Source of the DNA: Clostridiaceae bacterium
Lineage (GTDB): Bacteria; Bacillota; Clostridia; DUPQ01
Assembly: GCA_012838235.1 (NCBI GenBank)
Contig: DUPQ01000005.1
Location: forward strand, 1-33,258
Length of the DNA: 33,258 bases
Reading direction: 5' to 3'
In this document: piece by piece, positions 1 through 8,418 of the stretch
How positions within the stretch are numbered: the first letter of the stretch is position 1
Layout of the letters: every line of letters starts with the position of its first letter
The notes under the pieces: generated by a model
Database searches by the model: none
Seen by the model: the letters and a program-made list of their open reading frames with translations, nothing else
What the model was told of the DNA's origin: nothing
Position numbers and translations under genes: made by a program

Positions 1-127
1 ACACTATTCACATTTCAAGGTCCATCGGGCTTTTTTTGTCATGCCCTTTTTTTTCTTACTTATATACTTTCTATGAATCATCAATATTCGTTATTTCTCT
101 GTTGACTTTTCATAGTTGGTCTCCTTT
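1..127. repeat. Terminal inverted repeat, left copy (127 bp, perfect)
   Basis: The first 127 bases are the exact reverse complement of the last 127 bases of the window. Base 128 and its partner 33131 no longer match, so the inner edge is sharp. The repeat holds a ribosome site (AAAGGAG, minus strand), two overlapping micro-ORFs and a GGGC...GCCC hairpin followed by eight T on the plus strand. It begins at the stop codon of the oxidoreductase gene. Because the window stops inside the repeat, its true outer length is unknown. Confidence 0.97.
4..113 (-). other. Two overlapping micro-ORFs inside the left repeat
   Basis: Reading the minus strand, an ATG at 113 preceded by AAAGGAGACCAACT opens a 10-codon frame (MKSQQRNNEY) ending in TGA at 81-83. 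A second ATG overlaps that stop (TGATGA) and opens a very basic 25-codon frame (MIHRKYISKKKKG..., ending LKCE) that stops with TAG at 4-6. The good ribosome site and stop/start overlap look like translation coupling. The frames are too short to identify and may be the remnant of a longer gene. The same arrangement exists at the right end. Confidence 0.25.
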
Positions 128-1175
128 ATATAAAACATTTAATACTCTTATGTATTTTATCTGATTCAAATGCCGCTTCAATTATTTTCATTACTCTTCT
201 TAGTTCTTCATGCTTAACTATAATATCTTCTTTTCCGTTAAGATAGGAAATAACATTCATATAGTACTCAATCCATTGGCTCTGCACTTCCGGAAGTGCA
301 AGTTCCTCCAGTGTTTCTTTAGGACGCGGTGCCATGGTTCTGGTAGGACCTCCTACCGTCTGTACTACTTCCGGTTCCCATTCCATTACTATCTCGCTGG
401 CTTTTGTTATCTTTCCTTCACATTCCCAGTTTTTCACAATCAGCGAACCGTGATCGGCGTTAATATACCATCTGGGCATTTTTTCCAGACAATAAGTACC
501 TACTTCAATTTGTGCGGACAAGCCCGATTCAAACCTAAGCAACAGTTTAAAATAGTCATCCACTTCAGGAGTTTTAATACTGAAAAGCTGACAGTAAACT
601 TCCGTAACCTTTTCATCAATCATATACAATATCTGATCTATGAGATGAACACCCCAGTCCAACAGCATCCCGCCACCGGCCACCTTGTATGCACGCCATC
701 CGTGCATAACTCCGTTTTGTCCGTGTACTCTTGACTCGATAGTATAAGGCTTGCCGATAGTATTGTCAGTAAGAACCTTTTTCACTATTTTATAATCCCT
801 ATCCCATCTTCTGTTCTGATGAACGGTAAACAATACATTATTCTTTTGGGATGCAGCTATCATGGCATCCAATTCGGTCAGACTCATCGCTACGGGTTTT
901 TCACAGACCACATGCTTTTTGGCATCCATTGCCATAATGGAATAGTATTTATGGAAGTTGTTGGGTGTAGCCACAAGAACTATGGAAAAATCACCGTACT
1001 TCAAAAAATCATCAACATTATCATATATTTTTAATCCGTTTTCCTCTGCTACCTTAAGTCTCTCGGAATCTATATCAAAGGCGCTTGTTACTTGCAAACC
1101 GGGCACTTTGACAGAATTTTTATGATGCCATGAAGCCATTCCGCCATATCCGATTATACCCATTTTGTATCCCAT
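126..1175 (-). CDS. Gfo/Idh/MocA family NAD(P)-dependent oxidoreductase
   Basis: The 349-residue protein has an N-terminal Rossmann fold with the glycine motif GIIGYGGMA (about residues 6-14) and the family hallmark CEKPVAMS near residue 90, whose lysine takes part in catalysis. The C-terminal half contains the GGGMLLDWGVHLIDQ segment with the catalytic-type histidine typical of this superfamily. Such enzymes oxidise or reduce sugars and cyclitols; the exact substrate cannot be read from the sequence. The ATG at 1175 follows GGAGGT five bases upstream; a second in-frame ATG lies four codons later. The stop codon touches the inner edge of the terminal repeat, so the gene runs out towards the repeat. 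No sugar transporter sits next to it. Confidence 0.9.
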   Translation of the reverse strand: MGYKMGIIGYGGMASWHHKNSVKVPGLQVTSAFDIDSERLKVAEENGLKIYDNVDDFLKYGDFSIVLVATPNNFHKYYSIMAMDAKKHVVCEKPVAMSLTELDAMIAASQKNNVLFTVHQNRRWDRDYKIVKKVLTDNTIGKPYTIESRVHGQNGVMHGWRAYKVAGGGMLLDWGVHLIDQILYMIDEKVTEVYCQLFSIKTPEVDDYFKLLLRFESGLSAQIEVGTYCLEKMPRWYINADHGSLIVKNWECEGKITKASEIVMEWEPEVVQTVGGPTRTMAPRPKETLEELALPEVQSQWIEYYMNVISYLNGKEDIIVKHEELRRVMKIIEAAFESDKIHKSIKCFI

Positions 1176-1256
1176 ATGATACCTCCATCCATTTCATATT
1201 ATTACTTATAACAAGTCATGTCAACATCAAAAAACCGTAATACTTGAGTAATATTT

Positions 1257-1276
1257 CCGTAAAACTCTTTTACCGG
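1257..1276. terminator. Hairpin between the 84-aa gene and the oxidoreductase
   Basis: CCGTAAAA-CTC-TTTTACCGG can fold with one bulged base, giving an eight-pair stem. On the plus strand it is followed by ATTTTTATAT. On the minus strand, where the genes lie, the tract after the hairpin is only AT-rich. It sits just downstream of the 84-aa gene, so a terminator role is plausible but not strong. Confidence 0.35.
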
Positions 1277-1304
1277 ATTTTTATATAATTTTAAGCATCA
1301 GTTT

Positions 1305-1559
1305 CTATCTTTCTTTAACTTTAAATCGGTCGATTTTACTCCCATGAATACAAAATAACCGTTTTTGCGAAAAATCGGCATGATACGGAGGATTACTCAG
1401 TGTCAGAGTAAAATCATTACACAAAACATTCTCATATGCATCTATATCACATTTATCCAATATTAAAAGAGTACCTTTATCGGCACTCTTATATGAAAAC
1501 AATTTATCCGATGTTTTGAAGGTCAACTCAAAGCCGAATACCTTCTCACATATTCCCAA
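1305..1559 (-). CDS. Hypothetical 84-aa protein, TTG start
   Basis: This is an 84-residue soluble protein with no signal peptide or membrane segment, four cysteines and a basic C-terminus (RFKVKER). I do not recognise the family. The start codon is TTG at 1557-1559, preceded by AGAGGT with eight-base spacing. It begins 15 bases after the stop of the upstream lipoprotein, so the two are probably co-transcribed. The use of a TTG start and the lack of recognisable motifs keep confidence moderate; an alternative is a decayed domain that followed the lipoprotein. Confidence 0.5.
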   Translation of the reverse strand: MGICEKVFGFELTFKTSDKLFSYKSADKGTLLILDKCDIDAYENVLCNDFTLTLSNPPYHADFSQKRLFCIHGSKIDRFKVKER

Positions 1560-1574
1560 TTAAATACCTCTGTT

Positions 1575-1985
1575 CTATTGTGCCGGCTTCACGTATGATC
1601 CGTCATCCGGAACAATCTTATACTCATCCTTGGAAGCACCGGGTGTACGGAAAATGATGATATAGTATTTCCCGCCGTCGACAAATCCGTTTTCAGGAGT
1701 TATAACATCTCTGCCGACTTTAAAACCGCCAAAGAACACACTTAAAATATTAGGATCTTTCTTGTGTATATCCATCGTTATTTCCAGCACATCACCGGGT
1801 TTGATATCCGACCATTGTTGCTGAATTTTTACTTTCCTAATCCATTTGAGTGCAACCGTGTTCGGAGTTGTATTGGTGATAGTGTATGTGGCTGTTTCCG
1901 GTTCTCCGCAACCCGCAAGTGAAAGACATAATCCTGCTAACAGTACCAATACCATAACCAGAGAAAGAACTCTTTTTAATTTCAT
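1575..1985 (-). CDS. Small secreted lipoprotein, unknown function
   Basis: The 136-residue product starts at the ATG at 1985, where an A-rich stretch and GGGGGG lie about nine bases upstream. A longer frame reaching 2030 has no ribosome site and would bury the signal peptide. Residues 1-25 form a classic lipoprotein signal with lipobox LAGC, so Cys26 would be lipidated and the protein anchored outside the membrane. The mature part (about 110 residues) is rich in beta-type sequence and resembles a small beta-sandwich (TYTITNTTPNTVALKW), but I cannot name a family. It lies upstream of the 84-aa gene in a likely two-gene operon. Confidence 0.8.
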   Translation of the reverse strand: MKLKRVLSLVMVLVLLAGLCLSLAGCGEPETATYTITNTTPNTVALKWIRKVKIQQQWSDIKPGDVLEITMDIHKKDPNILSVFFGGFKVGRDVITPENGFVDGGKYYIIIFRTPGASKDEYKIVPDDGSYVKPAQ

Positions 1986-2124
1986 TATATATAACCCCCC
2001 TTTTTTTATATGCTTTTTAGACTTCACCATTTGTATTCTATCATTTATTCACGTCTCTTACTATATGAAAAATATGACATTCGTTGTGTTTAAATAACAT
2101 TGCTTCTAACAACACCAAGTTTGC

Positions 2125-2235
2125 TTATGCAGGTATATCCATTATATATGCATAAACTCCATTAAATTTGCTCATTTTTGAATATTTATGCAGTATTTCG
2201 GCATACACTGTATTATCTGCCATAAAATGCCACAT
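2125..2235 (-). CDS. Candidate 36-aa peptide coupled to the MFS gene
   Basis: An ATG at 2233-2235 lies three bases after the TGA of the MFS transporter and is preceded by GGGAGAG inside the end of that gene. The 36-codon frame (MWHFMADNTVYAEILHKY..., ending AYIMDIPA) stops with TAA at 2125. It has a normal amino-acid mix rather than the skew of a random frame and no membrane segment. Spacing and the ribosome site suggest translational coupling. No homologue is known to me; a comparison with related genomes would decide. Confidence 0.35.
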   Translation of the reverse strand: MWHFMADNTVYAEILHKYSKMSKFNGVYAYIMDIPA

Positions 2236-2238
2236 TTT

Positions 2239-3498
2239 TCACTCTCCCTGTGCTAATTTTATTTCACCGAAACCTTCAGGCAACCTTGACAACAGTACAA
2301 ACCCTATTATAAACAGCAGGATCAGAGATAAAATACCGTATCTGGAATGTCCTGTTATTATACCGAACAATCCCATAAGAAGCGGTCCCATTATGTCCGC
2401 CAATTTGCCGAATATGTCAAAGAAACCGAAGTACTCGTTGGACTCTTCTTTGGGAATAATCCTGCCGAAAAAGCCTCTTGACAGTGACTGTATGCCCCCT
2501 TGTGCCATTCCCACTACGGCCGCCAGCACCCAGAACTGCCACTCACTTACAAGGAAGAAACCGAAGATTGCCACAAACATGTATATTCCTATGAATATCT
2601 TTATAATCTTCAGTGTCCCGTATTTTGTTCCCAGTATACCGGCTATAATTGCACACGGGAAAGCTATGAACTGAGTGAGTAATAAAGCAAGCACCATGGA
2701 CACAGAATCCAGTCCCAGTTCCGTACCGTATATGGTAGCCATCGTAATAATAGTATATACTCCGTCAATATAGAAGAAATATGCAAGTATAAACAGGAAT
2801 ATATCCTTTTTCTTCTTTATATTCTTGAATGTGTTTGCAATTCTTAAGAATGCACCTTTTACTATACCTTTCTGTTTTTCGATATAATGTACCTGATGCA
2901 CATTCTTGAATAAAGGTATTGTAAACAGCAACCACCACAATGCCGTTATTATGAATGCTACCTGCATGGAAGAAGTGTCATCCAATCCGAAAGGTTGAAA
3001 GATATAGACCACGAGGCATAATATGAAAGGAATACAACTGCCTATATACCCGTATGCATATCCGTTTGAAGATACTCTGTCCATTCTGTCGTCCGTTGTC
3101 ACATCGGTAAGCATGGAATCATAGAATACATTGGTTGCGGAATATCCGATTCTCGCAATAATGTATATTATCAGGAAGGACAGCCATGTATTCATAAATG
3201 CCATCGCGAAAGCTCCCAACAGACCTACCGACAATGCTATAGCAAACATTTTCTTCTTCATACCTTTGTAGTCCGCTATCGCACCTAAAACAGGTGAAAG
3301 CAATGCAAGTATTAAAATTGCCACTGAATTCGCACTTCCCCATAGTGCTGTTGCCTCATTGGATTCAATGGTACTTGTATTGGCTACCATTGCGGCAAAA
3401 TAAATGGGCACAAGAGCTGTAGTAAGCATTGTAAACGCGGAATTGGCCACATCGTACAGCACCCAGCTCCATTCGGTCTTGTTCATTTTATTCTTCAT
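2239..3498 (-). CDS. UMF1-type (Atg22-like) MFS transporter
   Basis: The 419-residue membrane protein has about twelve hydrophobic segments. Its N-terminus (EWSWVLYDVANSAF) is the signature of the UMF1 / Atg22-like branch of the major facilitator superfamily, and GAIADYKGMKKKM after the second membrane segment matches the MFS loop 2-3 motif. Family members are predicted permeases of uncertain substrate. The start at 3498 has GGGGG about nine bases upstream; an ATG four codons later is an alternative. The zinc-ribbon membrane protein gene lies 41 bases upstream on the same strand, and a possible 36-aa peptide follows the stop, so these may form a transcription unit. Confidence 0.88.
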   Translation of the reverse strand: MKNKMNKTEWSWVLYDVANSAFTMLTTALVPIYFAAMVANTSTIESNEATALWGSANSVAILILALLSPVLGAIADYKGMKKKMFAIALSVGLLGAFAMAFMNTWLSFLIIYIIARIGYSATNVFYDSMLTDVTTDDRMDRVSSNGYAYGYIGSCIPFILCLVVYIFQPFGLDDTSSMQVAFIITALWWLLFTIPLFKNVHQVHYIEKQKGIVKGAFLRIANTFKNIKKKKDIFLFILAYFFYIDGVYTIITMATIYGTELGLDSVSMVLALLLTQFIAFPCAIIAGILGTKYGTLKIIKIFIGIYMFVAIFGFFLVSEWQFWVLAAVVGMAQGGIQSLSRGFFGRIIPKEESNEYFGFFDIFGKLADIMGPLLMGLFGIITGHSRYGILSLILLFIIGFVLLSRLPEGFGEIKLAQGE

Positions 3499-3539
3499 TA
3501 TTAAATTCCCCCGTTTGTACCTGTTGATGCTATTTTACA

Positions 3540-4007
3540 CTAACTGACGTTATTTTGCACGCAATTTTCATCAAATGAAGAATTTATTTTGTCAATACTC
3601 GTATAACCGCCATACCATATGTGTCCGCATTGATTGCATTTGGCAATTCTGATGACATGAACAGACCGGACATTTTTTTGAAACAAGAGATATTTTCTGA
3701 TATTCATGAATATTCTGCTGTTAAATGCTCTACTGTAAGAGGTAATGTGCATGTGCCCGCATTTAGGACATACCGACATAACATCATCACAGTATTTATT
3801 CATAACCCGGTAATCTTTATTGATAATGTACTCATTATACCTTGTCAACAAAAACAAAATGCTGATTGCATAACCCGCCGCCGACAGTGCAAATGCAAAA
3901 GCTGAAGTTATGTAGGAGAACAGTATAAGCCAGTATATAACCGAACCTGTCACTAATGAGATAACATATATAACCGTACTTGTTTTCGCTTTATCCGTAT
4001 TGTTCAT
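3540..4007 (-). CDS. Membrane protein with C-terminal zinc ribbon
   Basis: The 155-residue protein has two hydrophobic segments (about residues 10-35 and 36-55) followed by a cytoplasmic domain with two knuckles, CPKCGH (near residue 80) and CNQCGH (near residue 125). Together these form a four-cysteine zinc ribbon. The function is unknown; similar small membrane zinc ribbons are common in Clostridia. The ATG at 4005-4007 is preceded by AAAGGCGG. It is probably transcribed with the downstream MFS transporter. Confidence 0.7.
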   Translation of the reverse strand: MNNTDKAKTSTVIYVISLVTGSVIYWLILFSYITSAFAFALSAAGYAISILFLLTRYNEYIINKDYRVMNKYCDDVMSVCPKCGHMHITSYSRAFNSRIFMNIRKYLLFQKNVRSVHVIRIAKCNQCGHIWYGGYTSIDKINSSFDENCVQNNVS

Positions 4008-4137
4008 ATCATGTAACCGCCTTTCTCAGGATAAATACATAATAACAAGAGTTGTGTACTATAATACGGACTTATATCGTATTAATCGGACTTTGTATAT
4101 TCTATTTAAATTTCATCAAAAAAGAGTAAATACATTT

Positions 4138-4160
4138 AAAGAGCAGATAAACTGCTCTTT
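4138..4160. terminator. Intrinsic terminator after the dehydrogenase gene
   Basis: AAAGAGCAG-ATAAA-CTGCTCTTT is a perfect nine-pair stem with a five-base loop. It lies 40 bases downstream of the minus-strand dehydrogenase stop. T-rich tracts flank it on both strands, so it may work in both directions and end the polyamine/mreB/dehydrogenase transcript. Confidence 0.75.
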
Positions 4161-4199
4161 TCTTTTAATAAATAAGATTGAATCAAATGAAACTATCGG

Positions 4200-5450
4200 C
4201 TATATCTTCTTACTGTGCTTCAAAAGCCAGTCTTCCGCCTGCTTACACCACAATCCCTTATTTGCATCACAAATTTTTGCCAGCTCGGGATATCCTTTTT
4301 CTTTAAATTCGCTGATAGCGGTAAGAGGCATACTTATTCCGGTATAGATAAGTTTCTTGCCTCCCGGTATTTTGGGAAGATTTAATGTTGTTTCCGCAGC
4401 GGAATCCAAGCCGCCGATATGTGTGACCATAGCTGCAGGATTGAGTTTTCCCTCTTCAAACATGGTTATGCATTCTTTCATATCTTCAGTATTTCCGCCG
4501 CTTGTCCCCACTACATGCGTAGAGTTGTAATGCACATTATAGAAGTTGAAAGATGCCGAAAAAGTTGTATCCGACGGTCCCGCGAAGAAATTCAGGCATC
4601 CGTCATAACCTAATATCTTATCCCCCTGTTCCACCACCGGTTTTACGGGAGCAAACACAAATACATCGTCATATCCTTTATTATCGGAAAGCTCCATAAG
4701 TGCTTTAACGGGATCTTCTGCTTTTCCTGTATTGAGATATATAAGTTTGACACCGCGTTCGGCGGCCCATTCGGGAGAAAATATCTCGGCCGCTCTTACC
4801 AGTCTGGCATCATCTATATCGGTAACAACCAGAAGCGAAGGTTTCTTTTTCTGATTAACTGCATAATCTATTGCACCCAAACCCATTGGTCCCGCGCCTG
4901 CCAGTATTGCCATTTTTCCGCCTTCTTTTATGCCCATTGTGTGCTCATAATTAATTCTGTTCGTGTGATACATTGCGGCAAATGCTCCGGCTATGCAGGA
5001 GTAAGGTTCCGCCAACGAACCTTGGTAATAGGAATCTCCGTTATATTCCAAGAGGCAGTCCATTTCCATAACCTCTTTGGCTACTATCATATTCTGTATC
5101 GTTCCGCCGGTGTATCTGAATGAATAACCCGGAGCCGCATATATGTTGGAAGGATGGTTAAGGCTGGTCTGCATTGTAAAAAGCTGTCCTTTTTTATACC
5201 TGCCTTTATATTTCTTGCCTACTTCCAGTATCTCTCCGCACATCTCATGCCCTATTATTACGGGGTTCTTTGCGATATCTTTCGGTACTCTTTTATGTCC
5301 GGCTCCCTGTATGGCGGCTTTGTATGATGACATACATATACTGTCGGTTATAACTCTTGCCAATATCTCATCATCTTTTATTTCAGGCAGTTCAAATTCG
5401 TCCAGACGGAGATCGTTCACACCGTATAATCTTAATCCTTTTGTCTTCAT
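4200..5450 (-). CDS. Zinc-binding alcohol dehydrogenase, SorE (L-sorbose-1-phosphate reductase)-like
   Basis: The 416-residue protein is a medium-chain dehydrogenase. Catalytic zinc ligands can be proposed at Cys39 (DSICMSS), His-Glu in GHEMCGE, and Glu in AEPYSC. The nucleotide-binding loop is GAGPMG near residue 190. The usual four-cysteine structural zinc lobe is absent. The start IKDDEILARVITDSICMSSYK and the overall length resemble L-sorbose-1-phosphate reductase and related sugar-phosphate dehydrogenases. The gene starts one base after the mreB stop and its ribosome site (AAAGGAG) lies inside mreB, so translation is probably coupled. Nothing else in the operon concerns sugar phosphates, so the substrate remains open. 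Confidence 0.8.
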   Translation of the reverse strand: MKTKGLRLYGVNDLRLDEFELPEIKDDEILARVITDSICMSSYKAAIQGAGHKRVPKDIAKNPVIIGHEMCGEILEVGKKYKGRYKKGQLFTMQTSLNHPSNIYAAPGYSFRYTGGTIQNMIVAKEVMEMDCLLEYNGDSYYQGSLAEPYSCIAGAFAAMYHTNRINYEHTMGIKEGGKMAILAGAGPMGLGAIDYAVNQKKKPSLLVVTDIDDARLVRAAEIFSPEWAAERGVKLIYLNTGKAEDPVKALMELSDNKGYDDVFVFAPVKPVVEQGDKILGYDGCLNFFAGPSDTTFSASFNFYNVHYNSTHVVGTSGGNTEDMKECITMFEEGKLNPAAMVTHIGGLDSAAETTLNLPKIPGGKKLIYTGISMPLTAISEFKEKGYPELAKICDANKGLWCKQAEDWLLKHSKKI

Positions 5451-5451
5451 G

Positions 5452-6474
5452 CTATCTGTGGCTCCTTTCTTCCTGTTTAATAACCCTAAGCTTCAAGATT
5501 TTATCAAGATTCTCCAATGCTTCTCCGGTTCCTAAAACCACACAGGATATGGGATCGTCGGAAATGGTAACCTCCAGACCGGTCTTAATGGAAAGCAAGG
5601 TGTCCAGCCCGTATATAAGGCTGCCGCCGCCGGTCAATACTATACCTCTGTCACCTATATCCGCAGATAACTCCGGAGGTGTCTTTTCCAGTACATTCTT
5701 AACACCGTCAACAATTTGCTGAACTACCTCATCAAAAGCTTCCATAAGTTCCGATGAAGTTATTTCGATGGTTCTGGGCAATCCCAGGACCAGATTCCTG
5801 CCTCTGACCTGCATTGAGACCTCTTCTTTTCTGGGATATACGCAACCGATACGTATTTTCATTTCCTCGGCCATTCTCTCACCTATCTGAAGGCTGTATT
5901 TTCTTCTCATAAACCTGATAATGGCTTCATCAAATGTATCCCCCGCTATTTTTATGGATTTGCTTTTAACAATTCCGCAAAGAGAAATAACCGCAATATC
6001 CGTTGTTCCGCCGCCGACATCCACCACCATACTTCCGTATGCCTTGGTAATATCCAGTCCGGCTCCTATTGCGGCTGCAATGGGTTCTTCGATAATATAC
6101 ACTTCTTTTGCACCGACTTTGTCGGCCGCATCCATAACCGCTCTTCTTTCAACCTCGGTTATCCCGCTGGGTACACATATCATTATGCGCGGTTTGTAGA
6201 GCAGAAGTTTCTTTCCGCAAACCTTCTTAATAAAGTACTTGAGCATTTCTTCCGTGGCTTCATAATCGGATATGACACCGTCACGAAGCGGTCTTATTGC
6301 CTCAATATTGGCAGGGGTTCTGCCTATCATAAGACATGCATCCTCACCTACAGCCTTAACTTTTCCGTCTTCATCTCTTGATACAACGGAAGGCTCACGT
6401 AAAACCACACCTTTTCCTTTAACATATATAAGTACCGAAGAAGTACCGAGATCTATTCCAATATCCAGTCCCAA
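5452..6474 (-). CDS. mreB: MreB/Mbl-type actin-like cell shape protein
   Basis: The 340-residue protein has the actin-fold ATPase motifs of MreB: phosphate loop DLGTSS at residues 8-13, a second phosphate loop DVGGGTTD, and the adenosine motif LTGGGS. MreB family proteins form filaments under the membrane that guide cell-wall synthesis in rod-shaped cells. The start is TTG at 6472-6474 with AAGGAG six bases upstream; the protein begins in the expected place for the family. The neighbours are odd: it follows the polyamine uptake operon and precedes a dehydrogenase, and mreC, mreD and radC-type genes are absent. This points to an Mbl or MreBH-like paralogue rather than the mre operon copy. Confidence 0.9.
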   Translation of the reverse strand: MGLDIGIDLGTSSVLIYVKGKGVVLREPSVVSRDEDGKVKAVGEDACLMIGRTPANIEAIRPLRDGVISDYEATEEMLKYFIKKVCGKKLLLYKPRIMICVPSGITEVERRAVMDAADKVGAKEVYIIEEPIAAAIGAGLDITKAYGSMVVDVGGGTTDIAVISLCGIVKSKSIKIAGDTFDEAIIRFMRRKYSLQIGERMAEEMKIRIGCVYPRKEEVSMQVRGRNLVLGLPRTIEITSSELMEAFDEVVQQIVDGVKNVLEKTPPELSADIGDRGIVLTGGGSLIYGLDTLLSIKTGLEVTISDDPISCVVLGTGEALENLDKILKLRVIKQEERSHR

Positions 6475-6504
6475 ACTATTGCTCCTTACATATTATTTAT
6501 TCTA

Positions 6505-6533
6505 ATTATATACTATAAATCATATAATAAAAA
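6505..6533 (-). promoter_or_regulatory. Possible promoter for mreB and the dehydrogenase
   Basis: The 70-base AT-rich gap between potD and mreB contains TATAAT (minus strand, 6505-6510). Seventeen bases upstream lies a weak -35, TTTTTA (6528-6533). The -10 is perfect but the -35 is poor, so it could be chance in AT-rich DNA. If used, mreB would have expression independent of the polyamine genes. Confidence 0.25.
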
Positions 6534-6544
6534 ACTATATTTAT

Positions 6545-7576
6545 TTAATTTGCGGTAACTTCCGTCCATGCTTTGTTGTACATAACCGTAGCTTCAGCGT
6601 TATACTCAAAAAATTCACATTCGGACATCATCTCTTCCGTAGGGAATGCAACAAGATTATTCCGCCAGTCCTCATCCAGCAGTTCAATTGCGGTTTTTGA
6701 AGTAATGGAATAACCGGTCTCATTTGCATTCATGACCATTATATCATCTCTTAACATAAAGTTAATGAACTTTTCCGCTGCCGATACATTCTTTGCATTC
6801 TTTGGTATTACCATACTGTCCACCCATCTGTTACTTCCTTCCTTGGGAATAACAAATGCAAGGTCTTCATTTAATTCCATAGCGGCAACCGCTTCACCGG
6901 ACCATACCACAGCCAATGCTCCTTCACCCTGTACCATTTTATCTTTTACTTCATCTACCAGATATCCCAATACCAGCGGCTTTTGTGCAATTAAAAGATC
7001 CCTTGCCTGATTTACCTGATTCTGGTCGGTAGTGTTCTGTGAGTAGCCCAATCTGATAAGGGCCACCATCATGGAGTCCCTTTGACTGTCCTGCATAAAT
7101 ATTTTTTGCGAATATTTTTCATTCCATAATATATCCCAACTGTCTACGGTATCGCTTACCATAGTTTTGTTGTACAATATTCCGACGGTTCCCCAAAGAT
7201 AGGGAACGGAGTATTCGTTATCGGGGTCAAACGAAAGATTCTTGTGCACATCGGCTATATTGAAATAGTTGGGTACATTGTCCATATTAATTTTTTGGAG
7301 CATATCCTCGTCAATCATTCTTTGTATCATATAGTCGGACGGGAAGATAACATCATATGACACCCTACCCTTGGAAAGCTTCACATACATATCTTCATTC
7401 GTTACGAATGTATTGTAGTTAACCTTAATACCGGTTTCTTCCTCAAACATGTCTAAAACTTCCATGTCGATGTATTCGCCCCAGTTGTAGACATTCAATA
7501 CTTCCCTATCCTTTGCACATCCTGTAAAGGATAATACCATTATCACAGATAACAGAATAACCAATGCTTTTTTCAT
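6545..7576 (-). CDS. potD: Spermidine/putrescine-binding lipoprotein PotD
   Basis: The 343-residue protein has a lipoprotein signal with lipobox FTGC (Cys20), followed by the PotD/PotF hallmark VLNVYNWGEYID and the segment YDVIFPSDYMIQRM. It would be anchored outside the membrane and deliver polyamines to the PotBC permease. Its ATG overlaps the potC stop by four bases (ATGA), showing tight coupling. The length is normal for the family. Acidic and aromatic residues that bind polyamines are present in general pattern, but spermidine versus putrescine preference cannot be read. Confidence 0.95.
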   Translation of the reverse strand: MKKALVILLSVIMVLSFTGCAKDREVLNVYNWGEYIDMEVLDMFEEETGIKVNYNTFVTNEDMYVKLSKGRVSYDVIFPSDYMIQRMIDEDMLQKINMDNVPNYFNIADVHKNLSFDPDNEYSVPYLWGTVGILYNKTMVSDTVDSWDILWNEKYSQKIFMQDSQRDSMMVALIRLGYSQNTTDQNQVNQARDLLIAQKPLVLGYLVDEVKDKMVQGEGALAVVWSGEAVAAMELNEDLAFVIPKEGSNRWVDSMVIPKNAKNVSAAEKFINFMLRDDIMVMNANETGYSITSKTAIELLDEDWRNNLVAFPTEEMMSECEFFEYNAEATVMYNKAWTEVTAN

Positions 7577-8418
7577 TTTCCTTCATTTCTCCTATACTTT
7601 ATAATTTGTTTTTCTCTATTCAACAACGTGTCTTTGTTCTTTGCTGCATGCTTTTTGGACGAAAGTTCACGTTTGTTTACAATAAGCAGCAATATCATTA
7701 CCGTTACAAAGAGTAATGCCGAAACTGCATTTATCTTGGGATTAACCCCTTTTCTTGCCATGGAGAATACTATCATGGAAAGGTTCTCCACATGTCCCCC
7801 GGTTGTGAAATAGCTTATAACAAAGTCATCCACACTCAATGTAAAGGATAACAGAAATCCCGTAACTATTCCCGGCATGAGCTGAGGTATTATGGTTTTT
7901 CTCAGTGCATAAAACGGTTTGGCACCTAAATCCTGTGCAGCCTCATAAACCGACATATCCAACTGATACAGTTTGGGTAATACCGAGATTATTACATAAG
8001 GTGTGCAGAATGTGATATGTGCCAACAGCATAGACACAAACCCCAACTCAATACCGATAAATGCAAACAACATCATCAGAGAAACACCCGTTACAATATC
8101 GGGATTTAAGACGGGAATATATGTTATTGTTCTTACTGTTTCAAAGGTTTTTTTCTTCATTTTCATCATGCCCATGGCGGCAAAAGTGCCTAAAACGGTA
8201 GCTACCACCGAAGCTATAAGAGCTATAAGAAATGTGGTTTCCAAAGCGCTCAGTATCTTACTGTCGGTAAAAAGTTGCTGATACCATGTTAAAGAAAAAC
8301 CCTGCCATACAGCGCGCGACTTGGACGCATTGAATGAGTATACTATCAGAACGATAATGGGAGCATAAAGAAACAGCAGTATCAGAAAAATATATAATTT
8401 CTTTAACAGTTTCTTCAT
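7573..8418 (-). CDS. potC: Polyamine ABC transporter permease PotC
   Basis: The 281-residue membrane protein has six predicted membrane segments and the permease EAA loop (VYEAAQDLGAKPFYALRKTIIPQLMPG), which docks onto the ATPase. It pairs with PotB to form the polyamine channel. It overlaps potB upstream and potD downstream by four bases each (ATGA). The final thirty residues are lysine and arginine rich, as often seen in cytoplasmic tails of this family. Confidence 0.94.
   Translation of the reverse strand: MKKLLKKLYIFLILLFLYAPIIVLIVYSFNASKSRAVWQGFSLTWYQQLFTDSKILSALETTFLIALIASVVATVLGTFAAMGMMKMKKKTFETVRTITYIPVLNPDIVTGVSLMMLFAFIGIELGFVSMLLAHITFCTPYVIISVLPKLYQLDMSVYEAAQDLGAKPFYALRKTIIPQLMPGIVTGFLLSFTLSVDDFVISYFTTGGHVENLSMIVFSMARKGVNPKINAVSALLFVTVMILLLIVNKRELSSKKHAAKNKDTLLNREKQIIKYRRNEGK

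Noticed and set aside
1-127. End repeat as an IS terminal repeat
   Set aside because: No transposase or terminal short inverted repeat is visible inside the window; the repeat extends outwards, so this cannot be judged.
210-734. Plus-strand open frames inside the minus-strand genes (for example over the oxidoreductase)
   Set aside because: They are antisense shadows with unusual composition and no ribosome site; the minus-strand genes have clear family motifs.
3540-4007. Rubredoxin or DNA-binding zinc finger
   Set aside because: The two CxxC knuckles follow two membrane helices and are 40 residues apart, not the pattern of rubredoxin or a classic DNA-binding finger.
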